64,000 nt of DNA from Thiodiazotropha sp050291245 (GCA_050291245.1 JBNKJP010000033.1:40660-104659); one strand, 5' to 3'; numbered from the stretch's first letter, positions 1-9,013 are shown. The notes: generated by a model not told the origin, from the letters alone. Program-made: numbers and translations.

Positions 1-1473
1 ATCTACCACATGCGCCGGGATCTGCTGTTGCGGCTCGAGCGCATCTCCATGTCGGCCTACGAAACCCTGGGCAGCGGTACCGTGGCCTCACATCTGGTGA
101 CCGATCTGGAGGCCATCGACGGCTTTGTCAGCGTCACCACCAGCAAGTTTCTGGTGGCCGTGCTGAGCATCCTCGGCACCGCTCTGGTACTGCTGTGGAT
201 CAATTGGCCGTTGGCGCTGTTCATCCTGTTTCTCAATCCTCTGGTGATCTACTTCACCACGGTATTCGGACGCAAGGTAAAGCATCTCAAGAAAGCGGAA
301 AATTCCGCCTTTCAACTGTTCCAGGAGTCCCTGGAGGAGACCCTGGAGGCGATCCAGCAGATCCGTGCCAGCAACCGGGAGCGACACTATATCCGGCGCA
401 TCGTTGACAAGGCCGACCGAATCCGCCAGCACTCCGCCGCCTTCACCTGGAAGAGCGATGCGGCGAACCGGCTTTCGTTCATGATTTTCCTGTTCGGTTT
501 CGATATCTTTCGCGCCGTCAGTATGTTCATGGTGCTCTGGTCGGACCTGACCATCGGGGAGATGCTCGGGGTCTATGCCTATCTCTGGTTCATGATGGGT
601 CCGGTGCAGGAGGTACTCAACATCCAGTATGCCTATCATGGCGCGCAAGCGGCCCTGGGGCGCATCAACGAACTGCTTCAGGCCGATCTCGAACCGGTCT
701 ATCCCCACCGGCACAATCCCTTCAAAGATAAAACCACGGTAGGTCTGCGCCTGGCGGACATCAACTTTGTCTACGGTACGGGCCCAGCGGTCCTCAATGG
801 GGTCAACCTGGAGATTCGGCCAGGGGAGAAAGTGGCCTTCGTCGGCGCCAGTGGCGGCGGCAAGACCACCCTGGTGCAGGTCATTCTGGGACTCTACCCG
901 GTGACCTCCGGCATCGTCTCCTTCGATGGGGTGCCGGTGCAGGAGATCGGCATGGATGTGGTCCGCGATCATGTCGCCACGGTGCTGCAGCATCCCGCGC
1001 TGCTCAACGACACGGTGCGCATCAACCTGACCCTGGGACGGGAGTTCGACGATGAACAGCTCTGGGAGGCCTTGGAGATTGCCCAGCTCAAGACCACGGT
1101 CGAAAATTTGGAAGCAGGTCTGGATACCCTGATCGGCCGTTTCGGAGTGAGGCTGTCCGGTGGCCAACGCCAACGCCTGGCCATCGCCCGCATGGTCCTG
1201 ACCAATCCATCCGTGGTGATTCTCGATGAAGCCACCTCTGCCCTCGACACCACCACCGAGGGCGATCTGCATCAGGCCCTGAGACGCTTCCTCAGGGATC
1301 GAACCACGATCATCATCGCCCATCGCCTGAGCGCGGTGAAACAGGCGGACCGGGTACTGGTATTCGAGGATGGCCGGGTCATCGAAGAGGGACGACACGA
1401 GGAACTGCTGGAAAACAACGGACTGTACAGCAGCCTATACGGCCATCAGGAAAGCCGTACAAGTAAGCCTTAA
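1..1473 (+). CDS. ABC exporter, fused permease and ATPase (5' end outside window)
   Basis: The frame is open from base 1, so the start lies upstream and the first membrane segments are missing. About the first 220 visible residues carry hydrophobic helices of an ABC exporter membrane domain. They are followed by an ATPase domain with Walker A GASGGGKTT, signature LSGGQRQR, Walker B VVILDEATSALD and a switch histidine in IIAHRLS. Such proteins work as homo- or heterodimers in the inner membrane and use ATP to export lipids, peptides or drugs; the substrate cannot be told from this sequence. The upstream neighbour is not visible and the next gene is convergent. The family call is firm and the substrate is unknown. 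Confidence 0.93.
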   Translation: MYHMRRDLLLRLERISMSAYETLGSGTVASHLVTDLEAIDGFVSVTTSKFLVAVLSILGTALVLLWINWPLALFILFLNPLVIYFTTVFGRKVKHLKKAENSAFQLFQESLEETLEAIQQIRASNRERHYIRRIVDKADRIRQHSAAFTWKSDAANRLSFMIFLFGFDIFRAVSMFMVLWSDLTIGEMLGVYAYLWFMMGPVQEVLNIQYAYHGAQAALGRINELLQADLEPVYPHRHNPFKDKTTVGLRLADINFVYGTGPAVLNGVNLEIRPGEKVAFVGASGGGKTTLVQVILGLYPVTSGIVSFDGVPVQEIGMDVVRDHVATVLQHPALLNDTVRINLTLGREFDDEQLWEALEIAQLKTTVENLEAGLDTLIGRFGVRLSGGQRQRLAIARMVLTNPSVVILDEATSALDTTTEGDLHQALRRFLRDRTTIIIAHRLSAVKQADRVLVFEDGRVIEEGRHEELLENNGLYSSLYGHQESRTSKP

Positions 1474-1525
1474 CCCTGAACCTGCCTATTTACTAACCAG
1501 GCCATAGATATTTATAACCAGGCAG

Positions 1526-2284
1526 TCACTGGGCAATTGGGGGCATATCCCCAACATCGTTGTCTATGATTTTGTAATATTCCACATTAAGACTGGTGAT
1601 GTCCGAATAGCTCAACACGAACCGGTCGCCGGCAATCTCGTAAAACCGGGCTTCGCCATTTTGCAATGATTCATTCGCCTCGAGACGCCGCCTGACCACC
1701 GACGAGAGTATGACCCGGTCGAGATTGCCCGAATCGGTGAGATAGAAGTCCTCCAGAATCCCGTAGTAGAGGTAGGTCGCCCCCACCTGATTCACGGTCA
1801 CCGCCAATTTCACGAAATGGGCTTCGTCTCCCTCATCGTTGTACCCCTTGAAAAGATAGAACCAGGGAGTGTCAAAACGAAACAGGTCATTGAGCAACGG
1901 ATGCCGGTCCAGCTTGAATCGCAAAACCAGTTTTTGCAGTACCCGACCCAGTAGATAGGAGCCGATATAGAGGGACATCAGATAGCCGATGATGGACGGC
2001 ATGTGATTCGCCGCGTTGTTGATGGTCGCTTCGAGCAAGTCACCATGAGCAGAGGTATAGATCGTCAAAAAACCATGATAATCCAGTTTAATGGGCGTTA
2101 TGAGTCCGGCAGCGAGAATCCACAGGGTGTGCAACAGGGTTGCCAGAATCAGGCTTTTAACCGTTTCCGAAGTGAAGGGCCGATTATCCAGTTGGGTCCT
2201 TTCCGAACGGGTGTAGGCCGCGCGAAAGATAAAACCGGGAAGTATCAGCAGGAAGGTGAGTAGTGCGGGAAAAGCAAGGTTCAC
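1526..2284 (-). CDS. Integral membrane protein of unknown function (DUF6338-like)
   Basis: A 252-residue protein with three clear hydrophobic stretches in its N-terminal half (about residues 3-22, 44-64 and 95-115), followed by a soluble C-terminal half rich in charged and aromatic residues. The layout resembles small uncharacterised membrane families such as DUF6338, but I assign this from overall look only. It converges on the ABC exporter gene and shares no obvious operon; its start is just beyond the small ORF at 2336-2500, transcribed in the same direction. No catalytic motif is visible. Confidence 0.7.
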   Translation of the reverse strand: MNLAFPALLTFLLILPGFIFRAAYTRSERTQLDNRPFTSETVKSLILATLLHTLWILAAGLITPIKLDYHGFLTIYTSAHGDLLEATINNAANHMPSIIGYLMSLYIGSYLLGRVLQKLVLRFKLDRHPLLNDLFRFDTPWFYLFKGYNDEGDEAHFVKLAVTVNQVGATYLYYGILEDFYLTDSGNLDRVILSSVVRRRLEANESLQNGEARFYEIAGDRFVLSYSDITSLNVEYYKIIDNDVGDMPPIAQ

Positions 2285-2335
2285 GTCATTGTGATGTTCG
2301 CGCCAATCAGCACGAATCCATTAGGTAGCGTCAGA

Positions 2336-2500
2336 TCAATCCTTCGATTTATTGCTTCGCACCGGTACGATGCGGAGTTTCTTTTTGCCAATTTTCAGGG
2401 TATCCGATTTACCCGATATCCACTCCTGGAATGCATCGGGATGATCTTTTTTCAGTTTACGAAAACTGTTGGATTGCAATGCCTTCATAGTTGCGAACAT
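2336..2500 (-). CDS. Small basic protein (54 aa), hypothetical
   Basis: A short open frame reading MFATMKALQSN and ending VRSNKSKD. It is rich in lysine and arginine, with an internal Met (start at 2488) as an alternative start. It lies 51 bases upstream of the membrane protein gene and on the same strand, so the two could be co-transcribed. There is only a weak ribosome-binding sequence before either start. The balanced composition and a clean stop argue mildly for a real gene; no function can be given. Confidence 0.4.
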   Translation of the reverse strand: MFATMKALQSNSFRKLKKDHPDAFQEWISGKSDTLKIGKKKLRIVPVRSNKSKD

Positions 2501-2668
2501 CCTGGCTACGGAATGGTAGAAGTTTGACTCATTATAGCGTTTCAGATCCGAAAACAGTAGTCCGGTTTCCTAGACCCCTCATTTGTAAGGGGGTCCCGCC
2601 GTACGCTTGTTGCGACACCTCTCAGGAAGGCATAATTCCCCCCTGACACAGACTGAGCGGGGAATAGC

Positions 2669-3283
2669 ATGTTTACCGGAATCGTACAGGGTACCGCCGA
2701 GGTGGTGGCGATCACTGAAAAGGTCAACTTCCGAACCCATCAGGTACGCCTTCCCGACTCGGCTCTGTCCAATCTTGTGCCGGGTGCCTCGATCGCACAC
2801 AACGGTTGCTGTCTGACCGTGTCACGGATCGAGGGTGATCTGGTCGACTTCGATCTGATGCAGGAGACCCTCCGAGTCACCAACCTGGGCCAACTGAATC
2901 CCGGTGATCGGATCAATTTCGAACGCGCCGCCCGCTTCGGTGACGAGATCGGCGGTCATGCCATGTCGGGGCATATCCTGTGCACCGCGGAGGTCATCGC
3001 AGTGCATAGCTCGGAAAACAACCACCAGGTGCGCTTTCGCCTGCCGCAGGAGTGGTCGAAATATCTGTTCACCAAGGGTTACATCGGCATCGACGGCATC
3101 AGCCTGACCATTGGCGAGGTGTCCGGCAATGAGTTCGACGTCAACCTGATTCCGGAGACCCTGCAGCGTACCAACATCGGTTCCCGAACCCCGGGCGACC
3201 GGGTGAACATCGAGATCGATCCGCAAACCCAGGCCATCGTGGACACGGTCACCCGGATCCTGCCGGACATTCTGAAACGCTGA
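2669..3283 (+). CDS. ribC: Riboflavin synthase, alpha subunit
   Basis: A 204-residue protein starting MFTGIVQGTAEV, the hallmark start of riboflavin synthase (the gene is ribC in E. coli and ribE in many other species). It carries the two internally repeated lumazine-binding barrels (about 1-95 and 97-190), each opening with a related motif, and GGHAMSGHI at the barrel junction. The enzyme dismutates two molecules of 6,7-dimethyl-8-ribityllumazine to riboflavin in the cytoplasm. It stands apart from other rib genes here. The next gene starts 10 bases after its stop and is probably co-transcribed. No FMN riboswitch is recognisable upstream. Confidence 0.95.
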   Translation: MFTGIVQGTAEVVAITEKVNFRTHQVRLPDSALSNLVPGASIAHNGCCLTVSRIEGDLVDFDLMQETLRVTNLGQLNPGDRINFERAARFGDEIGGHAMSGHILCTAEVIAVHSSENNHQVRFRLPQEWSKYLFTKGYIGIDGISLTIGEVSGNEFDVNLIPETLQRTNIGSRTPGDRVNIEIDPQTQAIVDTVTRILPDILKR

Positions 3284-3293
3284 GTCATTCGCC

Positions 3294-4193
3294 GTGGCGC
3301 CCTCTTGCGAACCCGGCCAGTTGTGGCGGATGCTCACCGAACGCAGCCAATCGGCCAAGGCCAGCGGTCACCTGCACAGCATTGAGACCGGCGCCTGCCC
3401 GCTGAGTGAAGACGGGGTCGACTTCACCGTTCGCCTGGCCGCCAACCTCAAACGCAAGGCCGCGGAGAAAAAAAAGCAGTCCGCGGATTTCAATCCCTTT
3501 CTACCCCCGGAACCCCAACTGACGGTGTGCCAACTCTCCAGTACGCACATCGCCGTGCTGAATAAATTCAATGTAGTGGATCACCACCTGCTGCTTGTCA
3601 CCCGCGCCTTCGAAGACCAGGAAACCCTGTTGACTCAAAGGGACTTTGCCGCATTGTGGCAATGCCTGGGCGAATACCCGTCACTGGGTTTCTATAACGG
3701 AGGGGCCGCCGCGGGTGCGAGCCAGAAACACAAGCATCTGCAGCTGGTGCCGCTGCCGCTTTACCCGAAGCCTAGCGAGGATAGCCCACCCTACCCTTTC
3801 GCCCCGTTGCTACAAGCCGATTCCTCCCCGGGGGTACAGACGACCCTTGCGGAGCTGGGGTTTCAGCACCGCTGGTGCCGCCTCCCTGCGGAGTGGTCCC
3901 ACGCCCCCGAAGAGGCATGGACGGGCTGTCACCGGCTCTACCTTGAAATGCTCTCGGACTGCGAAATAGGCACGCTCACCCGGGAGGGCAAGACATACCA
4001 GTCAGCCCCATACAACCTGTTGATGACCCGGGAGTGGATGTTCCTGGTGCCGCGCTCCCAGGAGTTCTGTGAAGGCATCTCGGTGAATAGCCTCGGCTAC
4101 CTGGGCTCCCTGTTCGTCACGGACCAGGCGGCCTTGGATCGACTGCGCCGGATCGGCCCCCTGCAACTCCTGCGTGCGGTGTCCGTGTCCTGA
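3294..4193 (+). CDS. ATP adenylyltransferase / Ap4A phosphorylase (HIT superfamily)
   Basis: A 299-residue protein of the APA1/APA2 family, which splits Ap4A with phosphate into ATP and ADP. The catalytic histidine motif KHKHLQLV, the family form of HxHxQ, is visible near residue 145, preceded by the conserved stretch FYNGGAAAGASQ. An N-terminal DFNPFLPPEP segment is also typical of this family. A GTG start is used at 3294, ten bases behind the riboflavin synthase stop; an in-frame ATG at 3330 is possible. The role would be clearing the alarmone Ap4A. The short gap suggests one transcript with ribC. Confidence 0.88.
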   Translation: MAPSCEPGQLWRMLTERSQSAKASGHLHSIETGACPLSEDGVDFTVRLAANLKRKAAEKKKQSADFNPFLPPEPQLTVCQLSSTHIAVLNKFNVVDHHLLLVTRAFEDQETLLTQRDFAALWQCLGEYPSLGFYNGGAAAGASQKHKHLQLVPLPLYPKPSEDSPPYPFAPLLQADSSPGVQTTLAELGFQHRWCRLPAEWSHAPEEAWTGCHRLYLEMLSDCEIGTLTREGKTYQSAPYNLLMTREWMFLVPRSQEFCEGISVNSLGYLGSLFVTDQAALDRLRRIGPLQLLRAVSVS

Positions 4194-4213
4194 ACCGGTG
4201 TCAGGCAAGGCCC

Positions 4214-6880
4214 TTATTTCTCGGTCGATGACGCATCCGGCAATTCCCCCAGGGGTGGCGACTCCCGCCGCTTGTTATCCATGACCTCCACCATCTCCCC
4301 CATCGGCCCAACAATGGATGCCGGCAGTTTTGGAAAGGCACTGATCAGGGAAACCAGCACCGAGGCAATGTAAGGGATTGCCTGCAACACCAGTACCAGA
4401 GTCCAGATCCTTGCGTCGGGCAGTTCCGCCGCCTGTTGCCAAGCGATGGCGCCCGCCGAGAGCAACAGGGCCAGCATCATCAGGAGTTCCTCCCGAGCAT
4501 CCTGCAAAGCACGTAACACACCCGTATGGCCCGCCTGTTTGGGAGTCCTGAAAAACGGTAACCCCCGGGTCCAGACCCCCTGCATTATGGCCAGCGCAAT
4601 GGTATGCGAGAGGGCCAGACCAGCTAGGGCCGCGGCGATACTCTGCCTGACCGTGGCCTCGACCCGGCGCCGGTAAAGGAAAAACATCTTTAACAGCTTG
4701 AACACAAACAGGGTCATGGGCAGAACCGCGAACAGAGGTAGCGGCGCGGTGAACTGGATTGGCCAGAGCAGCATCGAGGCGGACCAGGCAATCGCGGCGA
4801 TATTGAAAAACAGATTGAAACTGTCCGCGAACCAGGGCAACCAACCGGCGATGAAATGGTATCTTTGCCCCGTATTCAGTTTGTTGCGACGGGCGGCGAA
4901 CAGACTGCCGAGATGCTGCTTGATAATCTGCACCGCACCATAGGCCCAGCGAAAACGCTGTTTTTTGAAATCGATGAAGGTATCCGGCATCAATCCCTTG
5001 CCATAGCTTCTGGGAATATAGACCGCTTCGTAACCTTGCTCGAACACCCGCAGACCCAACTCGGCATCTTCGGTGATACACCAATCCCCCCAGCCGCCGA
5101 CCTCCTCCAGTACCTTACGTCTGACCATGGTCATGGTGCCGTGCTGAATGATCGCGTTACGTTCATTGCGAGTCATCATGCCGATATGAAAAAAGCCCCG
5201 ATATTCGGCGAGACACATCGCTTTGAAACAACTTTCGCCACCGTCCCGATAATCCTGAGGGGATTGCACAATGGCAATTTCCGGTCGCTGAAACTGCGGC
5301 ACCAGATCCTTCAACCAGCCCGGGTCCACCTGGTAGTCGCTGTCGATCACGGCGATCACCTCGACCTCGGAATGGGTCTCCTGAAGGGTAAAATTGAGCG
5401 CGCCGGCCTTGAATCCCGCCAACGGGGCACGGTGAAAAAAACGGAATCGCTCGCCCAGCAAGGCGCAGTGGCGTTCGACCGGCTGCCAGATTTCAGGATC
5501 CCGGGTGTTGTTGTCGATCACCAGGACCTCGAAATTCGGATAGTCGAGTTTCGCCAGCGCGTCGAGGGTTTCGATCAGCATTTCAGGGGGTTCGTTATAA
5601 GCAGGGACGTGGATCGACACCATGGGTGTCTCCCGCTCCACGCTGTCATCCGTGGCCAGGGGTTTGCGCCGCCAGTTACGCAACCACAAGGCCTCCGCCC
5701 ACTCATGGGCCTCGGCGAACAGCACCACCAGCACGCCCAGCATACCGATGAACAGCAGCACTCCGACCAACACGGTCGAAAAAGTCATATATTGTCTTGT
5801 GTAGTCGTAGAATAACCACACCGATCCGGTGGCCGCGCCATAGGCGACCAGGGCCAGGAAGCCGCGCCCCAGAGATCCCAGCCCCTCACTGTCACGAAAC
5901 AGCAGGATCAGCGCCAACACGCCAAACAGGATAGAGATCGCCGCCAGTTCGCGCCAATGGGGAATGGTTACCACCGGTTCGGTAAAGGTGAACTTGGCCT
6001 GTCGTTTTACATCATAGACCCCCCAGTAGGTCCCCACCCCGCTCTCCTGACGCATCTTCCAGGGCTGATCGAAGGCCTCCATGACATAGTAGGTATAGCC
6101 GCGGAGTTCGGCCTGTTCGAGAAAACGCCGCAGAAAACTGGCCTGGTTCGCCTGGGACGGGGTCGCCTGTTGATAGGGACGGCCGTTGCTCGGCCAGCCG
6201 ACCTCTGCGATCACGATGGGCTTCCCCGGAAAAGTGGCCTGCAGCTTGTCGTAAATCTCGATCGCGAACTCTACCGCGTTGTCGATGGACTGCCCCTCCC
6301 AGTACGGCAGTATGTGGGCGGCGATGTAATCCACATGTTCCGCCAGTTCGGGGTGTTTGATCCAGATATGCCAGGGCTCGGCCAGACTGACCGGAGTCCA
6401 GACCCGTTTCTTCACATACTTGAGATTCGCGATTGCCTCATCGACAGTGACTTCGTTGCGGAAAATCGCCTCATTGCCCACGATCACACGCACGATGTTC
6501 TTATAGTTGTGCCGGGCCAGATAGATCAGGGTATCCATTTCCTGCTTGTCCGCTTCGGGATCGCCGCTGATCCAGGCACCCAGAGCCACATTGAGACCAT
6601 GTTTTTCCGCCAGACGCGGGATCTCCCGGTAGCTGTTGCCGACCGAGTAGGTGCGCACGGCATAGGTCTTGTCCGCAAGCAGGGCCAGATCTTCATCGAT
6701 CTGGGCCTCACTGGGATAGATACCCTGGCTGGGATCCTGGCCTTCGCGTACCGGGGAGAATGAAAAACCCTTGATCTGCTTTGGCCAGGGCGGCTCATTG
6801 GCCACCCCGCCCAGCAGGTTCCAGATCATCAGGGTAAACAGGGCAATCGCCAGGGCAATGACCAGATTGGGACGCAGCAT
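4214..6880 (-). CDS. GH17-like / family 2 glycosyltransferase fusion (NdvB-type beta-glucan synthase)
   Basis: An 888-residue inner-membrane protein. After a signal-anchor helix (about 7-25) comes a GH17-like domain (about 35-300) that keeps both expected catalytic glutamates, in VIVGNEAIFR and VIAEVGWPS. Two or three membrane helices (about 310-400) lead to a processive GT2 domain with VIDSDYQVD, ITEDAELGLR and QRFRWAYG, the D,D,D,QxxRW signature of beta-glucan and cellulose synthases. More helices close the protein. Known relatives (NdvB of Pseudomonas and Azotobacter) make beta-1,3-linked periplasmic glucans, with the GH17 part acting as a transglycosylase. It is monocistronic and convergent with the Ap4A phosphorylase gene. 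Confidence 0.88.
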   Translation of the reverse strand: MLRPNLVIALAIALFTLMIWNLLGGVANEPPWPKQIKGFSFSPVREGQDPSQGIYPSEAQIDEDLALLADKTYAVRTYSVGNSYREIPRLAEKHGLNVALGAWISGDPEADKQEMDTLIYLARHNYKNIVRVIVGNEAIFRNEVTVDEAIANLKYVKKRVWTPVSLAEPWHIWIKHPELAEHVDYIAAHILPYWEGQSIDNAVEFAIEIYDKLQATFPGKPIVIAEVGWPSNGRPYQQATPSQANQASFLRRFLEQAELRGYTYYVMEAFDQPWKMRQESGVGTYWGVYDVKRQAKFTFTEPVVTIPHWRELAAISILFGVLALILLFRDSEGLGSLGRGFLALVAYGAATGSVWLFYDYTRQYMTFSTVLVGVLLFIGMLGVLVVLFAEAHEWAEALWLRNWRRKPLATDDSVERETPMVSIHVPAYNEPPEMLIETLDALAKLDYPNFEVLVIDNNTRDPEIWQPVERHCALLGERFRFFHRAPLAGFKAGALNFTLQETHSEVEVIAVIDSDYQVDPGWLKDLVPQFQRPEIAIVQSPQDYRDGGESCFKAMCLAEYRGFFHIGMMTRNERNAIIQHGTMTMVRRKVLEEVGGWGDWCITEDAELGLRVFEQGYEAVYIPRSYGKGLMPDTFIDFKKQRFRWAYGAVQIIKQHLGSLFAARRNKLNTGQRYHFIAGWLPWFADSFNLFFNIAAIAWSASMLLWPIQFTAPLPLFAVLPMTLFVFKLLKMFFLYRRRVEATVRQSIAAALAGLALSHTIALAIMQGVWTRGLPFFRTPKQAGHTGVLRALQDAREELLMMLALLLSAGAIAWQQAAELPDARIWTLVLVLQAIPYIASVLVSLISAFPKLPASIVGPMGEMVEVMDNKRRESPPLGELPDASSTEK

Positions 6881-7010
6881 ATGCTCAGCCGAAACGTAAA
6901 GAACCTAGCATATTAAACACTTCGGCTGGGTAGGGCTGTGATCGGACGCCGGTTTCGCGACAGATTTCCGAATCAAGGGTAGGCAAATCGGCAAAACACC
7001 CCGAAACCGA

Positions 7011-7191
7011 ATGGCACTTACTTAAGGCAAAGCTCTCGGTTTTCGTCATTCCGGCGAATGCCGGAGAAGTGGTGCATGGATGCACCGTTTACGGATCCAA
7101 GGACGAAATCCAGGAATTGCGCACCGTCAGGCATTCTGGATCCCGGCATCCGCCGGGATGACCGTGGTTTTTTGGCTTAAGTAAGTGCCAT
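7011..7191. repeat. MITE-like element with terminal inverted repeats and flanking 12-bp direct repeats
   Basis: The stretch begins ATGGCACTTACTTAAG and ends CTTAAGTAAGTGCCAT, a near-perfect terminal inverted repeat. Inside are two inverted copies of a CGGCGGATGCCGG-type palindrome and the palindrome GGTGCATGGATGCACC. Copies of CACCCCGAAACC lie on both sides (6997-7008 and 7193-7204), as a target duplication would. No protein is encoded. Related partial copies occur at 23233-23350, 23659-23738 and 52629-52785. This non-autonomous element fills most of the gap between the glucan synthase gene and the DsrC-like gene. Confidence 0.75.
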
Positions 7192-7327
7192 TCACCCCGA
7201 AACCCTGTGAGCAATAGCACTTGATCGTTGGATGAATCGAGCTATAGTACCTATATGGAGTTTTATTGGCATATAAATATAATTAATGCCATTGCTCGTC
7301 AGATTCTTTCTACCAAGGAGACCAACC

Positions 7328-7672
7328 ATGAGTCATATCACCACGCAACCACACCTGACAGGCAAGGGAAATATTCCGTTGCAGTTCGATGAAGACGGAT
7401 TTCTGATCAATGGCGAGGCCTGGACCCGGGAAACCGCCAGACTGCTTGCGGAAATGGACGGGATCGGCGTCTTGAGCCCGGATCATTGGTCCGTGATTCT
7501 CTATCTTCGGGAGAAACACATGGAATCTGGCGGACTGCCGGTGATGTCACATATCTGCCGGATCATGCACCTGGGCAAACATGGTGTCGAACGCCTGTTT
7601 GGCGGTTGCCGCGAGGCCTGGCGAATCGCCGGACTGCCCCATCCCGGCGAGGAGGCCAAGAACTACATGTGA
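7328..7672 (+). CDS. DsrC/TusE-family protein lacking the C-terminal catalytic cysteines
   Basis: A 114-residue DsrC-fold protein: FDEDGFLINGEAWT, then DHWSVILYLREKH and RIAGLPHPGEEAKNYM. The start at 7328 follows AAGGAGACCAACC, a good ribosome-binding site. In canonical DsrC the C-terminal arm carries one Cys in the ACKIAGLP segment and one in the terminal TGCV; here the first is Trp98 and the arm ends in NYM. Cys77 and Cys94 are present but off position. It therefore cannot carry trisulfide in the usual way. Such paralogs accompany dsrC in sulfur oxidisers, and a regulatory role has been suggested for some. It is monocistronic, just ahead of the sox region. Confidence 0.85.
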   Translation: MSHITTQPHLTGKGNIPLQFDEDGFLINGEAWTRETARLLAEMDGIGVLSPDHWSVILYLREKHMESGGLPVMSHICRIMHLGKHGVERLFGGCREAWRIAGLPHPGEEAKNYM

Positions 7673-7811
7673 GATACCGGCCCGGCCTAAACAAGGGCCG
7701 GGCCGCTCAAGGGCCATAGGCAAAGAGAATATCAACCGAAATTGAACGCATGATTTGATCGCTTTATCACTCCATTAGCGCATATTTGCGGTAATTGGCG
7801 TGTCTTCAACA

Positions 7812-7918
7812 CGTTCCCACGCTCTGTGTGGGAACGCATATTAAGCCTGTTGTAACGATCTGCCTTACTGAGTGATCCGAACCCCGGCCAGCATTCCCAC
7901 CCGGAGCGTGAGAACGAG
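7812..7918. repeat. BIME-like pair of REP palindromes with conserved 54-bp spacer
   Basis: The palindrome CGTTCCCACGC-TCTG-TGTGGGAACG (7812-7836) is followed by a spacer beginning TTAAGCCTGTTGTAACGATC and then by a degenerate inverted partner at 7892-7918. The same spacer, reverse-complemented, separates the paired palindromes at 37999-38107, so the whole of about 108 bp behaves as one element. Beside it, two related copies of GCATATTTGC plus GATTGGCGTG lie near 7779-7802 and 7952-7975. The 400 bases between the DsrC-like gene and the SprT-like gene contain only these repeats and no supported gene. Confidence 0.7.
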
Positions 7919-8071
7919 AACTAATTTGACGAGTTCACCTATCTATTGGTGCATATTTGCAATGATTGGCGTGCATTTGCGGCCAATTTTCTTAAACAAT
8001 AAGTTATTGGATCAATAGCCCTGTTGTTTGCCTGATCGGACGGGTCGTGACACTATGTGCTCACACCGCCC

Positions 8072-8575
8072 ATGATCAAGTCAGAACCACAATCCCAAGC
8101 TGTCGCGAAATCCTGGCAATTGCTCAGTCAGGCGGAGTCCGCGTTCGATCTGCCACACCTCAGACCCGAGATCCGCTTCGATCTGACCGGAAAATCCGCA
8201 GGCATGGTGATCTTCGGCCCTGGGAGCCGCTGTGTGATCCGCTACAATGCCCCCCTGTTGCTCCGCTACGGACAACGTTTCATCGATGAGACCATCCCTC
8301 ATGAGGTGGCACACATCGTGGCCCGCAGGCGCTTCGGTCAGAAGATCAAACCTCATGGTCGGGAATGGCGGCAGATCATGGCGTTTTTCCAGGTACCCGC
8401 GCGCCGCTGTCACAGCTTTGACACAACCCATTCCACCCGACGGCGGATGCGCTATTATGATTACCGTTGCGCCTGCCGCGAACATCGACTCAGCGCGATA
8501 CGGCACAATCGTATCAGTTCAGGCGTGACCACTTACCAATGCCGGTTCTGCGGCAATCAGTTGGTCCTTGTGTGA
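8072..8575 (+). CDS. SprT-like zinc metallopeptidase family protein
   Basis: A 167-residue protein with the zinc motif HEVAH (within TIPHEVAHIVARR) and a downstream KPHGREW segment that supplies the third ligand in SprT-like proteins. The C-terminal part has a zinc-ribbon pattern, CAC followed by CRFCGNQ. The family includes bacterial SprT and the protease domain of eukaryotic Spartan, which removes DNA-protein crosslinks; the bacterial role is poorly known. I use the ATG at 8072; an in-frame GTG at 8057 is possible and neither has a clear ribosome-binding site. Its 3' end overlaps the convergent GIY-YIG gene by 57 bases. Confidence 0.85.
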   Translation: MIKSEPQSQAVAKSWQLLSQAESAFDLPHLRPEIRFDLTGKSAGMVIFGPGSRCVIRYNAPLLLRYGQRFIDETIPHEVAHIVARRRFGQKIKPHGREWRQIMAFFQVPARRCHSFDTTHSTRRRMRYYDYRCACREHRLSAIRHNRISSGVTTYQCRFCGNQLVLV

Positions 8576-8806
8576 TCGGGACATCCGCTTGATGGCATGC
8601 TCACGTCGCAAAGCCTGACATCGGTCGCGGCAGCTCTCCACGAACACCAACTCTACTGGCCCCCGACCGCGGGTGTATTTGGCGCCCTGTCCCTGATTAT
8701 GCATCCGCACCCGCCGTGCCACATCCGTGGTGATGCCCGTGTAAAGCGTCCTGTCCGAGCAGCGTAGAATGTATACGAACCAGCCCGCCGTGATGTCATC
8801 GTTCAT
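8519..8806 (-). CDS. GIY-YIG nuclease superfamily protein (UPF0213/YhbQ type)
   Basis: A 95-residue single-domain protein. WFVYILRCSDRTLYTGIT holds the GIY-YIG core in its usual short form (VYIL...YTGIT), followed by ARRVRMHNQGQGAKYT, with the conserved Arg and His, and a later basic helix LRREHAIKRM. Stand-alone proteins of this type are small structure-specific DNA nucleases of uncertain role in repair or recombination. It overlaps the SprT-like gene tail to tail and is divergent from soxX. Confidence 0.9.
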   Translation of the reverse strand: MNDDITAGWFVYILRCSDRTLYTGITTDVARRVRMHNQGQGAKYTRGRGPVELVFVESCRDRCQALRREHAIKRMSRSHKDQLIAAEPALVSGHA

Positions 8807-9013
8807 TAAGGTAAACCACTACCCTGTTTAATAGTTTCGCGACTTTACAGACCTTGTGCCCAAGGATCACAATGTATTTCGCCGATAATTGTCCAGTAGA
8901 GACAATGGCCTGTAAACGACTTGTTGCAGCAACTGAATCACTACCAGAACAATATCAGAGACTATGCAGACAACAGGTCACCACGACATTCCACCCCCTG
9001 TTTGGAGGAAAAG

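Noticed and set aside
88..1398. Long 436-codon minus-strand frame opposite the ABC exporter
   Set aside because: It is a mirror frame of a clear ABC transporter gene, with no domain of its own and a composition typical of antisense frames in GC-rich DNA.
2530..2668. FMN riboswitch before riboflavin synthase
   Set aside because: The conserved FMN aptamer sequences are not recognisable in the 168-base leader.
7812..7918. Possible CRISPR array from repeated GTTCCCACGC palindromes
   Set aside because: Only paired palindromes with a conserved spacer are present, the spacing is irregular elsewhere and there are no cas genes; these are REP/BIME elements.
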